From contig JAISAH010000054.1 in the NCBI GenBank assembly GCA_031266805.1, positions 1 to 38,059 of the forward strand: a stretch of DNA of 38,059 bases, read 5' to 3'. The notes below the pieces were generated by a model. The model saw only the letters and a list, made by a program, of their open reading frames with translations. It was not told the DNA's origin and did not search any database. The position numbers were made by a program, and so were the translations under genes. Origin of the DNA: Gracilibacteraceae bacterium. GTDB lineage: Bacteria > Bacillota > Desulfitobacteriia > Desulfitobacteriales > Syntrophobotulaceae. Below are positions 8,524-16,626 of the stretch, in pieces; within the stretch, counting starts at the first letter, position 1; each line of letters begins with the position of its first letter.

Positions 8524-9711
8524 ATGCGCATCGCTTTATTTACAGAAATGTACCTGAATGACATCAACGGGGTCGTCACGCATGTTCGCGCCCTGGCGCA
8601 GGGTCTGCGCTCCATGGGGCACGAGGTGCTGGTGGTGACGGCGGACGCCGGGGCCAGCCGCCATTATCTGGCGGACGGGGTCTTGCATTGTCCCGCTTTG
8701 CGGGTGCGGCGAATCTACGGCTATGGGGCCGCTTTGCCCATAAGTTCTCAGCGTCTCGCGCTCATCCGCTCTTTTAAACCGGATATCATCCATATCCACA
8801 CGGAAATGGGCGTGGGGCTCTCCGGTCTCGCGGCGGCCAAACTGCTGCGCAAACCGCTTGTTTACACCTTGCACACCATGTACGACAATTATATATATTA
8901 TGTTTCGCCGCGGCTTTTCATCCGCACGGCCACCTATTTTTCCCATAAATACCTCAAGTTGCTGGCCAAAAACGCCAACGCCCTGATCGGCCCCTCGCGT
9001 AAATGCGAGGAGTTTTTCCACAATCTCGGCGTGAAAAAATCCGTGGCTGTCATTCGCAACCCGGTCGAGCTGGAAATATTCACGCCGCTGTCCGCCCCGC
9101 CGGAGGAAGACCGCGCTTTTCGCGCCGCGCACGCCCTGCCCCCTTCCGCCATGCTCGTCTGTTTTGTCGGGAGGATCGGTTCGGAAAAAAACGTGGATAC
9201 GCTGATCCGCTTCTGGCAGGAAGCCGTGCCGCCGGAAGACGGCGTCTGTCTGCTCGTCATCGGCGACGGACCGGCCTTGCCGGGACTTAAAGACCTGGCC
9301 CGGAAAAGCGGCGTTACGGACCGAGTGGTTTTTGTCGGCAGAGTGGAACACGAAAAACTGCCGTTTTACTACCGTCTCTGCAAGGCCTATGTCACGGCTT
9401 CGCTCACCGATACCGACTCCATTTCCCTCTTAGAAGGCTCGGCGACGGGCCTGCCGGCCCTGCAGCTTTATGACGAGTTGAATAAGGAACGCGTGCGGGA
9501 AGGCGTGAATGGGTTCGTTTTTACAACGGCGGCGGAAATGGGTGAAAAGTTGCGCGCCGTGCGCGATATGACGCCCGAGGCCTATGCCCGGCTGCGGGAG
9601 GCGGTTTTATGCTCGGTGGACGAAGTCAAAGCGGACAATGTGGCGGGCAGCGTGCTCAGGGTTTACCGGCAATGCATAGCGGACAGCGAGCAAAAACGCA
9701 GGAAGGATTGA
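8524..9711 (+). CDS. GT4-family glycosyltransferase
   Basis: A 395-aa GT-B fold glycosyltransferase of family 4. The N-terminal acceptor domain has the glycine-rich loop DINGVVTHVRALAQGL and DIIHIHTE. The C-terminal donor domain has CFVGRIGSEKNVDTLI, a GDGPALPGL segment and SLTDTDSISLLEGSATGLP, where the usual E-x7-E motif begins with Asp instead of Glu. Overall it resembles diacylglycerol glucosyltransferases that make membrane glycolipids, but acceptor and sugar cannot be read from the sequence. The gene starts 13 bases after fhs and ends 9 bases before folP. Confidence 0.85.
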   Translation: MRIALFTEMYLNDINGVVTHVRALAQGLRSMGHEVLVVTADAGASRHYLADGVLHCPALRVRRIYGYGAALPISSQRLALIRSFKPDIIHIHTEMGVGLSGLAAAKLLRKPLVYTLHTMYDNYIYYVSPRLFIRTATYFSHKYLKLLAKNANALIGPSRKCEEFFHNLGVKKSVAVIRNPVELEIFTPLSAPPEEDRAFRAAHALPPSAMLVCFVGRIGSEKNVDTLIRFWQEAVPPEDGVCLLVIGDGPALPGLKDLARKSGVTDRVVFVGRVEHEKLPFYYRLCKAYVTASLTDTDSISLLEGSATGLPALQLYDELNKERVREGVNGFVFTTAAEMGEKLRAVRDMTPEAYARLREAVLCSVDEVKADNVAGSVLRVYRQCIADSEQKRRKD

Positions 9712-9720
9712 CATGGACTG

Positions 9721-10938
9721 ATGCCGGCAATAAAATGGCTGAATATTCATAATATTCCTGCGGCGGCGGCGGCACTGAGATCGGTCGGGGTCGATCCGCG
9801 CGGGATCCCGCTCATGGCGGGCAAAGCTTTCAGCCGGGCGGTGCTGGTGTCCTCTGTTTCCGCGCCGGCGGCCTTAATTTTAAAGCAGGAGATGCTTTCT
9901 TTAAGCGGGGACGCGGCGATCCACCGGGACGTGATCACAGGGCGCCGGCAGGAGAGCGACGTGCTGCTCCTGGGTTCTCATAAGCAGCTTCTGGCTCTGG
10001 AGCAAAAACTGCGGGGACAGCCTTTCGGACTGCGGGCGATCGGCGCGGCGGTGGGCGATTTGCTGCGGAAGCTGGCGGAGCGGCGGGAGCGGGCCCTGCT
10101 CTGCGGCGGCGGCCGGCGTCTGCGGCTGGAGCGCGGGCGGCCGGCGCTGATGGGCATCTTGAACGTGACGCCCGATTCTTTTTCCGACGGCGGATCTTAC
10201 GCGGACGCGGACGCCGCCGCGGCCAGGGGCCTGGAGATGGAGGAAGAAGGCGCGGGTATTATCGACGTGGGCGGCGAGTCCACGCGGCCGGGGTATCGCC
10301 CGGTCGGCGCCGCCGAGGAATGGGAGCGGCTGGAACCGGTGCTGGCGGCGCTGTGCGGCCGCGGCGCCCTGATTTCCGTGGACACGCAGAAAGCGGCTGT
10401 AGCGGTGAAAGCCTTGGCCGCCGGCGCTCATATCCTGAATGATATCTGGGGTTTGCGCGGCGATCCGGAAATGGCGGCCGCGGCGGCGGACGGCGGCGCG
10501 GCGGTGGTGCTGACGCACAACCGGGCGGCCCCGGCGGCGGGCGATGTTATCGCCGATATTATGCGCGGCTGGGATGAAAGCGCGGAAATCGCCCTGAAAG
10601 CCGGGCTGCCGCCGGAAGCTCTCATCGCCGACCCGGGCATAGGTTTTGGCAAGACGGCGGCGCAAAGCCTGGAAACGCTGCGCCGGCTGGAAGAACTGGT
10701 CGCTTACGGCCTCCCGCTTTTATTGGCCGCTTCGCGCAAATCGGTCATCGGCTACGCCGCGGGCCTCGGCGCGGAACACCGGCTGGAGGCGACGCTGGCG
10801 GTCAGCGTGCTGGCCGCGGGCGCCGGGGCGGATATTTTGCGCGTACACGATGTGGCGGCTCACCGCCGGGCGCTGGACATGGCCGCCGCCATGCGGCCGG
10901 AATGGGGATCCAGTGAAGGAGAAACAGATGACCAATGA
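9721..10938 (+). CDS. folP: Dihydropteroate synthase with N-terminal extension
   Basis: Condenses 6-hydroxymethyl-7,8-dihydropterin pyrophosphate with p-aminobenzoate to dihydropteroate. The catalytic TIM-barrel lies at about 140-400: MGILNVTPDSFSDGG (144-158), IDVGGESTRPG (181-191), a GFGKT loop and the C-terminal RVHDVA. The protein is 405 aa, about 130 longer than the classic enzyme, because of an N-terminal domain with GVDPRGIPLMAGK and LLGSHKQL; such extensions occur in some Clostridia-type enzymes and their role is unclear. No strong ribosome binding site sits at ideal distance from this ATG, so coupling to the upstream gene is likely. Confidence 0.92.
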   Translation: MPAIKWLNIHNIPAAAAALRSVGVDPRGIPLMAGKAFSRAVLVSSVSAPAALILKQEMLSLSGDAAIHRDVITGRRQESDVLLLGSHKQLLALEQKLRGQPFGLRAIGAAVGDLLRKLAERRERALLCGGGRRLRLERGRPALMGILNVTPDSFSDGGSYADADAAAARGLEMEEEGAGIIDVGGESTRPGYRPVGAAEEWERLEPVLAALCGRGALISVDTQKAAVAVKALAAGAHILNDIWGLRGDPEMAAAAADGGAAVVLTHNRAAPAAGDVIADIMRGWDESAEIALKAGLPPEALIADPGIGFGKTAAQSLETLRRLEELVAYGLPLLLAASRKSVIGYAAGLGAEHRLEATLAVSVLAAGAGADILRVHDVAAHRRALDMAAAMRPEWGSSEGETDDQ

Positions 10939-11317
10939 CTGTCTGCATATCAAAGGCTTGACTTTCCACGCTTTTCACGGCGTTAACCCGGCGGAAGCGG
11001 AATTGGGGCAGAAATTCATTATTGACGCGGATATATATTTGCCGGCGGCGACGCGCGCTCCGGCGGATGATCTGACTATGACGGTCAATTATACCCATGT
11101 GGCGCGCGCGATCAAATGGCGGGTGATGGAAAACAAGTACAACCTGATCGAGACGCTGGCCGAACAGATCGCCGCTGATTTGCTCGGCGGGTTTGACTGC
11201 GCGGCGGTGCGCGTGACCGTACACAAACCGAGCGCCCCGCTGAAAGAGATTTTCGCGGACGTGTCCGTGGAAGTTTACCGGGTGCGCGAAGACGGCGCCG
11301 CGAATGGCGCCGTCTGA
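10928..11317 (+). CDS. folB: Dihydroneopterin aldolase FolB
   Basis: Cleaves dihydroneopterin to 6-hydroxymethyl-dihydropterin and glycolaldehyde, the step before FolK. The 129-aa product has the family's size and motifs: FHAFHGVNPAEAELGQKF with the pterin-side Glu, TVNYTHVA, NLIETLAEQIA and VTVHKPSAP with the catalytic Lys. The ATG at 10928 follows GAAGGAG (10916-10922) and overlaps the last 11 bases of folP; longer versions of the frame would run far into folP and are not credible. It overlaps folK at its 3' end. Confidence 0.94.
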   Translation: MTNDCLHIKGLTFHAFHGVNPAEAELGQKFIIDADIYLPAATRAPADDLTMTVNYTHVARAIKWRVMENKYNLIETLAEQIAADLLGGFDCAAVRVTVHKPSAPLKEIFADVSVEVYRVREDGAANGAV

Positions 11318-11795
11318 GACCGTCGGTTATTTGAGCCTCGGGTCCAACGTCGAGCCGCGGGAGGATTATTTGCGGCGCGCGCTGGCGGAACTGGACCGGA
11401 GCGCCGGGCTGCGCCTGCTCCGGGTGTCGTCGTTTTATGTCACCGCGCCCTGGGGCGGCGTGCCGCAAGCTGATTTTTATAATCTGGCCGCCGCCGTCGC
11501 CACCACTCTGGCGCCAAGAGAATTGCTCGCCATATGCCAGAAGGCGGAAGACCGGCTGGGCCGCCGCCGCGACGGACCGCGCTGGGGACCGCGGGAAATA
11601 GATATTGACATTTTGCTGCTAGGCGATATAATTTGGCATGACGAAAGTCTGACGATACCGCACCCTTTTCTGACGGAACGGGCTTTTGTCCTGACGCCCC
11701 TGCGGGAGATCACCCCGGATCTGCGTCTGCCCGGCGGCGAACTGCTGGCCGGTTGGGAGGGGACGGGGCGGGCGCGCAAGCTAGAGAAGCGTTGA
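11304..11795 (+). CDS. folK: 2-amino-4-hydroxy-6-hydroxymethyldihydropteridine pyrophosphokinase
   Basis: Transfers pyrophosphate from ATP to 6-hydroxymethyl-dihydropterin, providing the substrate of FolP. The 163-aa product shows YLSLGSNVEPRE at the start, SSFYVTAPWGG, the DGPRWGPREIDIDILLLG motif with the metal-binding Asp pair, and IPHPFLTERAFVL; this is a complete family pattern. It begins inside the end of folB, so folP-folB-folK form one overlapping unit. It ends 20 bases from the convergent fixX stop, and no terminator hairpin is visible between them. Confidence 0.95.
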   Translation: MAPSETVGYLSLGSNVEPREDYLRRALAELDRSAGLRLLRVSSFYVTAPWGGVPQADFYNLAAAVATTLAPRELLAICQKAEDRLGRRRDGPRWGPREIDIDILLLGDIIWHDESLTIPHPFLTERAFVLTPLREITPDLRLPGGELLAGWEGTGRARKLEKR

Positions 11796-11815
11796 TCTAC
11801 TGTTACGGCTGCCTA

Positions 11816-12100
11816 TTAACCATAGCGGAATTCAACCCCCATGCCGCCGTTCGGGAACTCCCATTTGTCCAAAATGGTTTTCCCGCACAGCACGCGGCAA
11901 GTTCCGCACTCCAGACAGCCGGCATAGTCAAAGCGCAATACGCCGCTGTCGTCGATTTTATACAATCCGGCCGGGCAAGCTAAGAAAAGTTTATGATATT
12001 CCGCCAGATCAGGACCGTCTTTGAGAACGATATGCGCGTTTCCTTCGTCTACATGAAATTTATTGACTCCCAGTTTTTCGTCTACGTTCACAGTACTCAT
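11816..12100 (-). CDS. fixX: Ferredoxin-like protein FixX
   Basis: Small iron-sulfur partner of FixC, thought to pass electrons between the FixC flavin and quinone. The 94-aa product has an upstream Cys in LFLACPAGLY and the CLECGTCRVLC cluster motif, matching FixX rather than generic ferredoxins. Its ATG overlaps the fixC stop (ATGA at 12097-12100), so the two are translationally coupled. It is the last gene of the minus-strand catabolic block and converges on folK. Confidence 0.92.
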   Translation of the reverse strand: MSTVNVDEKLGVNKFHVDEGNAHIVLKDGPDLAEYHKLFLACPAGLYKIDDSGVLRFDYAGCLECGTCRVLCGKTILDKWEFPNGGMGVEFRYG

Positions 12101-13383
12101 AGAGAACGCACCCCCTTCAGCGCGTCTAATATCAGGTTCAGCGCCCCGACCGTCTTCATGCTGCTCCCGGCTTTCTTATACAGCGGCTGTGACTGCTGTC
12201 CGCTGACGATAAAGAGCTGCGCCATCAAATCGCTCGCCATCTCCGGATAACCGGCGAAAATGCGGGGCGTGTTTTCCATAAAATGCGGGAATTTCTTGTA
12301 CAGGTTCATTTCCGCCATGATAAAACTCTCGTCCAAGGCGGTTTTATACCGGCTGAGACTTTCGGCGCTGAAATCTCCCTCCCGCTTGGCGGCCATGATC
12401 GCCCGGGCCGCGCATTCTCCCGATCCGATGGCCAGATCCATGCCGCGCACCATATAGCCCAGATTGAGACAGAAGCCGGCGGCGTCGCCCGTCACCAGAA
12501 CGCCGGCGCCAAAAAGCTGCGGCAGCATGGTCAGGCCGCCCTCCGGCACCAGATGCGCGGAATACTCAATCATTTTGCCGCCTGTCACCAGCGGGGCGAC
12601 AGAGGGGTGGTTTTTGAAGTTCTCCAGCAGCTGCGGCAAGGTCGCGGCCCCGGTGATCAGGTCGCTCAGCGTGCAGACCACGCCCAGGGAAACGCTCGTT
12701 TTGTTCGTATACAGAAAACCGCCGCCGACTTTGCCGCCGGACGGCTGCCCCGCGAAGAGCCAAGCCGTGCCTTCACCGCCGTGACATTGGAATCTGTCTT
12801 CGATAACGGCGGCGGGCAATTCGATAATTTCCTTGACGCCCACCGCCACCTGGTTAGGCGGCAATTCCTCGCGAAAACCCATTTTTTGCGCTAGGAGAGA
12901 ATTTACTCCGTCCGCCAATACAGTGACATCCGCGGCCATTTCATCACCGCCGGCGATAATGCCGCGGACCTGACCGTTTTCCAGCAGGATGTCGTCAACT
13001 TTTATGCCGGTTACCATCTGAGCGCCCGCTTCCTCCGCTTTGCCCGCGAGCCACTGGTCGAAATCGGCGCGCAGCACGGAGTAGGAGTCCTGACCCTGCA
13101 CGGCCAGTCCCGGCGAAGCGTAGTCCACCGTGACGCCGCTGTCCTCGGTCAGGAGACTGATTTTTTCTCTGGTAATTCTGCGTTCTACGGGCGCTTCGCC
13201 GGCAAAATCCGGTATTATTTTTTCCAGGCTGTGACTGTAGATCCGCCCGCCTGTCATGTTTTTGGCGCCGGCAAAATTACCCCGCTCAATCAGCAGAACC
13301 TCAGCGCCCTCTTTTGCCAGTAAATAGGCGGTAGTAAGACCGGCCAGACCGCCGCCGACTATAATGGCGTCAAAATCACTCAA
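12097..13383 (-). CDS. fixC: FixC, ETF-quinone oxidoreductase-like flavoprotein
   Basis: FAD protein of the geranylgeranyl-reductase/ETF-QO superfamily that accepts electrons from or delivers them to EtfAB (FixAB), linking acyl-CoA redox chemistry to the membrane quinone pool. The 428-aa product begins with the FAD dinucleotide fold (FDAIIVGGGLAGLTTAYLL), has LIERGNFAGAKNMTGGRIY, and a later GAGVLVTGDAAGFCLNLGY motif. The chosen start is TTG 13383, 9 bases after AAAGGG; a longer frame from 13452 would run upstream of the predicted transcription start. It is separated from etfAB by about 12 kb, unlike the compact E. coli fixABCX. Confidence 0.93.
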   Translation of the reverse strand: MSDFDAIIVGGGLAGLTTAYLLAKEGAEVLLIERGNFAGAKNMTGGRIYSHSLEKIIPDFAGEAPVERRITREKISLLTEDSGVTVDYASPGLAVQGQDSYSVLRADFDQWLAGKAEEAGAQMVTGIKVDDILLENGQVRGIIAGGDEMAADVTVLADGVNSLLAQKMGFREELPPNQVAVGVKEIIELPAAVIEDRFQCHGGEGTAWLFAGQPSGGKVGGGFLYTNKTSVSLGVVCTLSDLITGAATLPQLLENFKNHPSVAPLVTGGKMIEYSAHLVPEGGLTMLPQLFGAGVLVTGDAAGFCLNLGYMVRGMDLAIGSGECAARAIMAAKREGDFSAESLSRYKTALDESFIMAEMNLYKKFPHFMENTPRIFAGYPEMASDLMAQLFIVSGQQSQPLYKKAGSSMKTVGALNLILDALKGVRSL

Positions 13384-13461
13384 TGTTATATTCCCTTTCT
13401 GCTTAATTTTTCGAGTCGTATTCCCCGCCCACCTGAGCGGGTAATGGTTCATTTAATTTAT

Positions 13462-13490
13462 ATTTTACTACAGAAACTTAAAAATTTCAA
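13462..13490 (-). promoter_or_regulatory. Probable sigma70 promoter of fixCX
   Basis: On the minus strand TTGAAA (13490-13485), a 17-base spacer and TAAAAT (13467-13462) give a near-consensus promoter. The start near 13455 leaves a leader of about 72 bases before the TTG start of fixC, suggesting fixCX can be expressed apart from the genes upstream. Confidence 0.55.
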
Positions 13491-13495
13491 CAAGT

Positions 13496-14296
13496 TTATT
13501 CGTAAGTGTAGTTTGGCTTATAGCTTTTATCCCGCATGGCCTTGTTGGCTTCGACCTTATCCTTTGTACTCACGCAATAGATGCCTTGGATCTCTTCGGC
13601 GAGCAAAGAAGCGGCATAACTGGATTCTGTGGCGATATTTATAGCTTTTTTCGCCATCTGAATGGCGATGGGCGGAAAATCCGCCATTTTCTGAGCCGTA
13701 GCCAGAGTTTCTTCCTTAACTTTTTCCGCCGGTACGAGTTTTTCCACCAAACCTATCCGCGCCGCTTCCCGCGCGTCAATCCGCTCGCACGTCAGCATCA
13801 GGCGTTTTGTCTGCCCGGGCCCAATCAACTTTGTCAGGTTGGTCGTGCCACCCAAATCCGTACTTTGTCCAACCATGACTTCACCAAGGAAGAAGAAAGC
13901 GTCGTCGCCGCAAATGCGAAAATCGCAAGCCGCCGCCAATTCAATCGCGGAACCCAGGCAAGCGCCGTGAATTCCGGCGACGACCGGGAGGTTGAACGTG
14001 CGCCAGAACTGAAATGTTTTTTGGAATACGGATAAATTATAGAGCGCGCGACCGGGTTCGGTCTGCTGCCCGACTTTGGCGATAAAATCCAAGTCGGTGC
14101 CGGCAGAGAAATGTTTCCCATTGGCTATGATGGCGACCGCGCGGATGGTTTTGTCCTGAAGCAGATCTTTTTGCAGCTCAAACATCGCCTCATAGAAAGG
14201 CTGTGCTATGACATTCCTTTTTTCCGGCCGGTTCAAAGTAACGATAGCCACAAAACTCTCTTTATCCAAACTAAAATAATCTGTGTAATTACTCAT
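13496..14296 (-). CDS. Enoyl-CoA hydratase/isomerase family protein
   Basis: Crotonase-fold protein of 266 aa acting on an acyl-CoA. The oxyanion-hole segments are HFSAGTDL (62-69) and GACLGSAIEL (111-120). Both acidic residues of classic enoyl-CoA hydratases appear to be present (E119 and E139), and there is an extra Asp (D147) at the place used by dienoyl-CoA isomerases, so hydration and double-bond isomerisation are both possible. AAGGAGG precedes the ATG. The gene overlaps the upstream racemase-like gene by ATGA and is the last of the three-gene unit starting with the QueG-like gene. The pairing recalls caiD next to caiB, but the substrate is unknown. Confidence 0.85.
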   Translation of the reverse strand: MSNYTDYFSLDKESFVAIVTLNRPEKRNVIAQPFYEAMFELQKDLLQDKTIRAVAIIANGKHFSAGTDLDFIAKVGQQTEPGRALYNLSVFQKTFQFWRTFNLPVVAGIHGACLGSAIELAAACDFRICGDDAFFFLGEVMVGQSTDLGGTTNLTKLIGPGQTKRLMLTCERIDAREAARIGLVEKLVPAEKVKEETLATAQKMADFPPIAIQMAKKAINIATESSYAASLLAEEIQGIYCVSTKDKVEANKAMRDKSYKPNYTYE

Positions 14297-15474
14297 ATGA
14301 CCTCCTTGGTCGCCAGTTCTTCGATCTCCGCGTCTGACAGGCCGATGCCCCGGAGGATCTCATGATTGTCTTCTCCGAGCCGCGAAAACCGCAAAACAGC
14401 TTCACCCGGCGTTTCCGACAATTGGAAAGGCAGGCCGGGCAGCAAAGCGGTTTTGCCGCTGCCGGCTATATTTTCGACGCGCAACACCGATTTCCGTTCC
14501 CGAATGTGAGGATTTTGCGCCACCTCATCCAGCGAAACGATCGGTGTCAGGCAAATATCCAGATCCGCCGCGGTCTCGACCCACTCCGCTTGCGTTCGCG
14601 TCCGAAATAATTGCTCCACCTCCTCAATCAGTTTATTCTGCGCTTTGACGTCGTTTTGCCGCGAGATCCATTCGAGATGTCCGACCCGCTCGCAGAAAAC
14701 CGCCCAAAATTTCGGTTCGATAGCGCCGAGAGACATGAATTTTTGATCCGCCGTTTCATATATATAGTAATAAGCACGTCCGCCGTTCAAAGTTTCATTC
14801 ATGCGCTCCAGGGGCCGCTCCTGTCCCCAGTAGTCGGACCAGGCGTAAGCCAGCATAGTGGAGACCATCGCGTCCACCATGCTGACGTCGCAGTACTGGC
14901 CTTCTCCGGTAATCTCCCTAGCCCTGAGTGCCATGAGTATGGCGATCACCGCGTGCAGCGTTCCTCCGGCGATGTCAGCGATCTGCGTGCCCATAAGCGA
15001 AGGCCCGTCATGATTGCCGGATATGCTGTACACGCCGCTGACGCTGAGATAGTTATTGTCATGACCGGCCGCCATTTTCAGTGGCCCCGTGCCGCCATAA
15101 CCCGTTATAGCGCAATAGACGAGACCTTTATTCTCCCGGCGCAGGCTTTCATATCCCAGCCCGAGTTTATCCATGGCGCCGGGGCGAAACTGCTCCATAA
15201 CCACATCGACGCCGGCCGCGAGTTTTTTCAGTATCTCCTTGCCTTCCGGCGCTTTTAAATCCAGTGTCAACGATTTTTTATTGCGGTTGACATTGAAAAA
15301 ATTGGCTCTGCTGCCCTGATAAAGCGGCACTCCCGGTATGATCCTCCCGCGTTCTCCGGAGGGCGGTTCTATTTTTATCACTTGGGCGCCAAAATCCGCC
15401 AGCATTTGAGCGCCCAGCGGCCCCGGCAAATACCGGCTTAAATCAAGCACTTTGACGCCTGCCAATGGTTTCAT
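14293..15474 (-). CDS. Family III acyl-CoA protein, alpha-methylacyl-CoA racemase-like
   Basis: Member of the CaiB/BaiF family (393 aa). Unlike the other three family members here, it has GHDNNY with H138 as well as IADIAGG with D167, the catalytic His/Asp pair of alpha-methylacyl-CoA racemases. The Asp alone is the nucleophile in CoA-transferases. It may therefore epimerise a 2-methyl or other alpha-branched acyl-CoA, though a CoA-transferase role cannot be excluded. The start at ATG 15474 sits about 10 bases after AAAGGGG; GTG 15486 is too close to that site. The stop overlaps the next gene's ATG. Confidence 0.82.
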   Translation of the reverse strand: MKPLAGVKVLDLSRYLPGPLGAQMLADFGAQVIKIEPPSGERGRIIPGVPLYQGSRANFFNVNRNKKSLTLDLKAPEGKEILKKLAAGVDVVMEQFRPGAMDKLGLGYESLRRENKGLVYCAITGYGGTGPLKMAAGHDNNYLSVSGVYSISGNHDGPSLMGTQIADIAGGTLHAVIAILMALRAREITGEGQYCDVSMVDAMVSTMLAYAWSDYWGQERPLERMNETLNGGRAYYYIYETADQKFMSLGAIEPKFWAVFCERVGHLEWISRQNDVKAQNKLIEEVEQLFRTRTQAEWVETAADLDICLTPIVSLDEVAQNPHIRERKSVLRVENIAGSGKTALLPGLPFQLSETPGEAVLRFSRLGEDNHEILRGIGLSDAEIEELATKEVI

Positions 15475-15475
15475 T

Positions 15476-16468
15476 TCACGTTTCACCCCTTTCGTACTCG
15501 TCCGTCAGCATGGCGCTGATTCGCTCCTTGTGAATATTTGCACTATCATTCAGGATAGCGTTTATCGCGTTGAGTTTCCATTTCCACAAATGTTCTTTGT
15601 CAATATAGAAAAATTTGGGCATCAATTTTCTTGCTATTTTCTCATAATCCATGGCGAGGATCTTTTCAGGCGCCAAAGACTCCCCCAGCTCCATAAGCCC
15701 CGGGAAATCGTCGTCATCCGTCCATTTGCCTCTGTTCATGGGGCACACGTCCTGGCAAACGTCGCAGCCATAGATCCATCCTCCCAATTGACGGTTGATT
15801 TCACAATCGCCGGAAGGAGGGTCATTTGAGGCGGTGAGTCTGCTGACGCAAGTCCCCATATTCATTGTATACGGCGAACTCAGTGATTTGGTCGGGCAGG
15901 CGGCTATGCATCTGTCACAACCCGCCGGACATTCCGGCAGACTGTGATCGCCCTTCAGCTCCATCTCTTTATCGGTGATCCAGGCGGTGACTCTTGACCA
16001 AGAGCCTTTTTGCGTATAAAAAAAATTATTGCGGCGTATGATCCCAAGTCCCGCTTGGCGCGCCGCCCACCGCATGGCGGTCAGTCCGGGATGTTCGCTT
16101 GTTTCGGTCCGGATCCCCAATTCGTGCAAATATTTTTCCAGCGCGAAGATCTTTTTCCGTTCCGGGGAATCCGGGTTAAACCGGGAATCCGTCAGGTAAG
16201 ATTTGCCGTAGCGCCCTTGCGCGCTCTCCGGGATCCTGTAATGTCCGTAGTTAAGAACTACGACCACGATGGATCTTGCCCAGGGATAAATCCGCTTAAT
16301 ATCCGCAAAACGCGTGAAGTTAGCGTAATACGATTCGCCGCGCGGAATTTTCCGGATTCGCTCCCATAAACGCTCCTCATAGCCAAGCATGGCTTCCGGC
16401 CGGATGATCCCGCATTTATCTATCCCGAGCGCTTCTGCTTTTTGCTGGATATCTTTCTCGATTGACAT
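15476..16468 (-). CDS. QueG-like double 4Fe-4S protein
   Basis: A 330-aa protein resembling epoxyqueuosine reductase (QueG). It has two ferredoxin-type clusters: C180-x3-C184-x2-C187-x3-C191 and, after GGWIYG, C235-x2-C238-x3-C242, plus C207. QueG enzymes carry a VDSAP-type motif with a catalytic Asp before AGLG; here the corresponding stretch (SEHPGLTAMRWAARQAGLG) shows no such Asp, and the GKN/GKH segment is RRN. QueG's usual C-terminal repeat region is also short. It is first in an operon with a racemase-like and a crotonase gene, so a redox role in this pathway is at least as likely as tRNA modification. The ATG follows AAGGAGG. Confidence 0.75.
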   Translation of the reverse strand: MSIEKDIQQKAEALGIDKCGIIRPEAMLGYEERLWERIRKIPRGESYYANFTRFADIKRIYPWARSIVVVVLNYGHYRIPESAQGRYGKSYLTDSRFNPDSPERKKIFALEKYLHELGIRTETSEHPGLTAMRWAARQAGLGIIRRNNFFYTQKGSWSRVTAWITDKEMELKGDHSLPECPAGCDRCIAACPTKSLSSPYTMNMGTCVSRLTASNDPPSGDCEINRQLGGWIYGCDVCQDVCPMNRGKWTDDDDFPGLMELGESLAPEKILAMDYEKIARKLMPKFFYIDKEHLWKWKLNAINAILNDSANIHKERISAMLTDEYERGET

Positions 16469-16515
16469 TGGGCTGCCTCCTTAACCTTAAACCTAAAATC
16501 CTGACCGCAAGAGCA

Positions 16516-16555
16516 TCCCGCAGGAACGACCGAATCCTCCGCCCGCCCTGCGGGA
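16516..16555 (-). promoter_or_regulatory. Hairpin in the leader of the QueG-like operon
   Basis: TCCCGCAGG (16516-16524) and CCTGCGGGA (16547-16555) form a perfect 9-bp stem in the 95-base leader predicted downstream of the promoter at 16571-16599. No T-run follows, so it is not a simple terminator; it may stabilise the mRNA or belong to a REP-like family. Confidence 0.35.
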
Positions 16556-16570
16556 CCTCCATTTCTTATC

Positions 16571-16599
16571 ATTATGCCGTATTTTGTCGAAAGGTTCAA
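16571..16599 (-). promoter_or_regulatory. Probable sigma70 promoter of the QueG-like operon
   Basis: On the minus strand TTGAAC (16599-16594), 17 bases, CATAAT (16576-16571). It lies between the stop of the upstream CoA-transferase gene and the QueG-like gene, and would drive the three-gene unit down to 13496. Confidence 0.5.
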
Positions 16600-16626
16600 G
16601 GCTTTTGGATGCTATTATGGATGCTA

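Noticed and set aside
13407-13430. TTTCG-N5-TATTCCCC in the fixC leader, similar to the inverton site
   Set aside because: About 15 of 22 positions match, roughly what chance gives in 38 kb on two strands, and the palindromic arms are missing.
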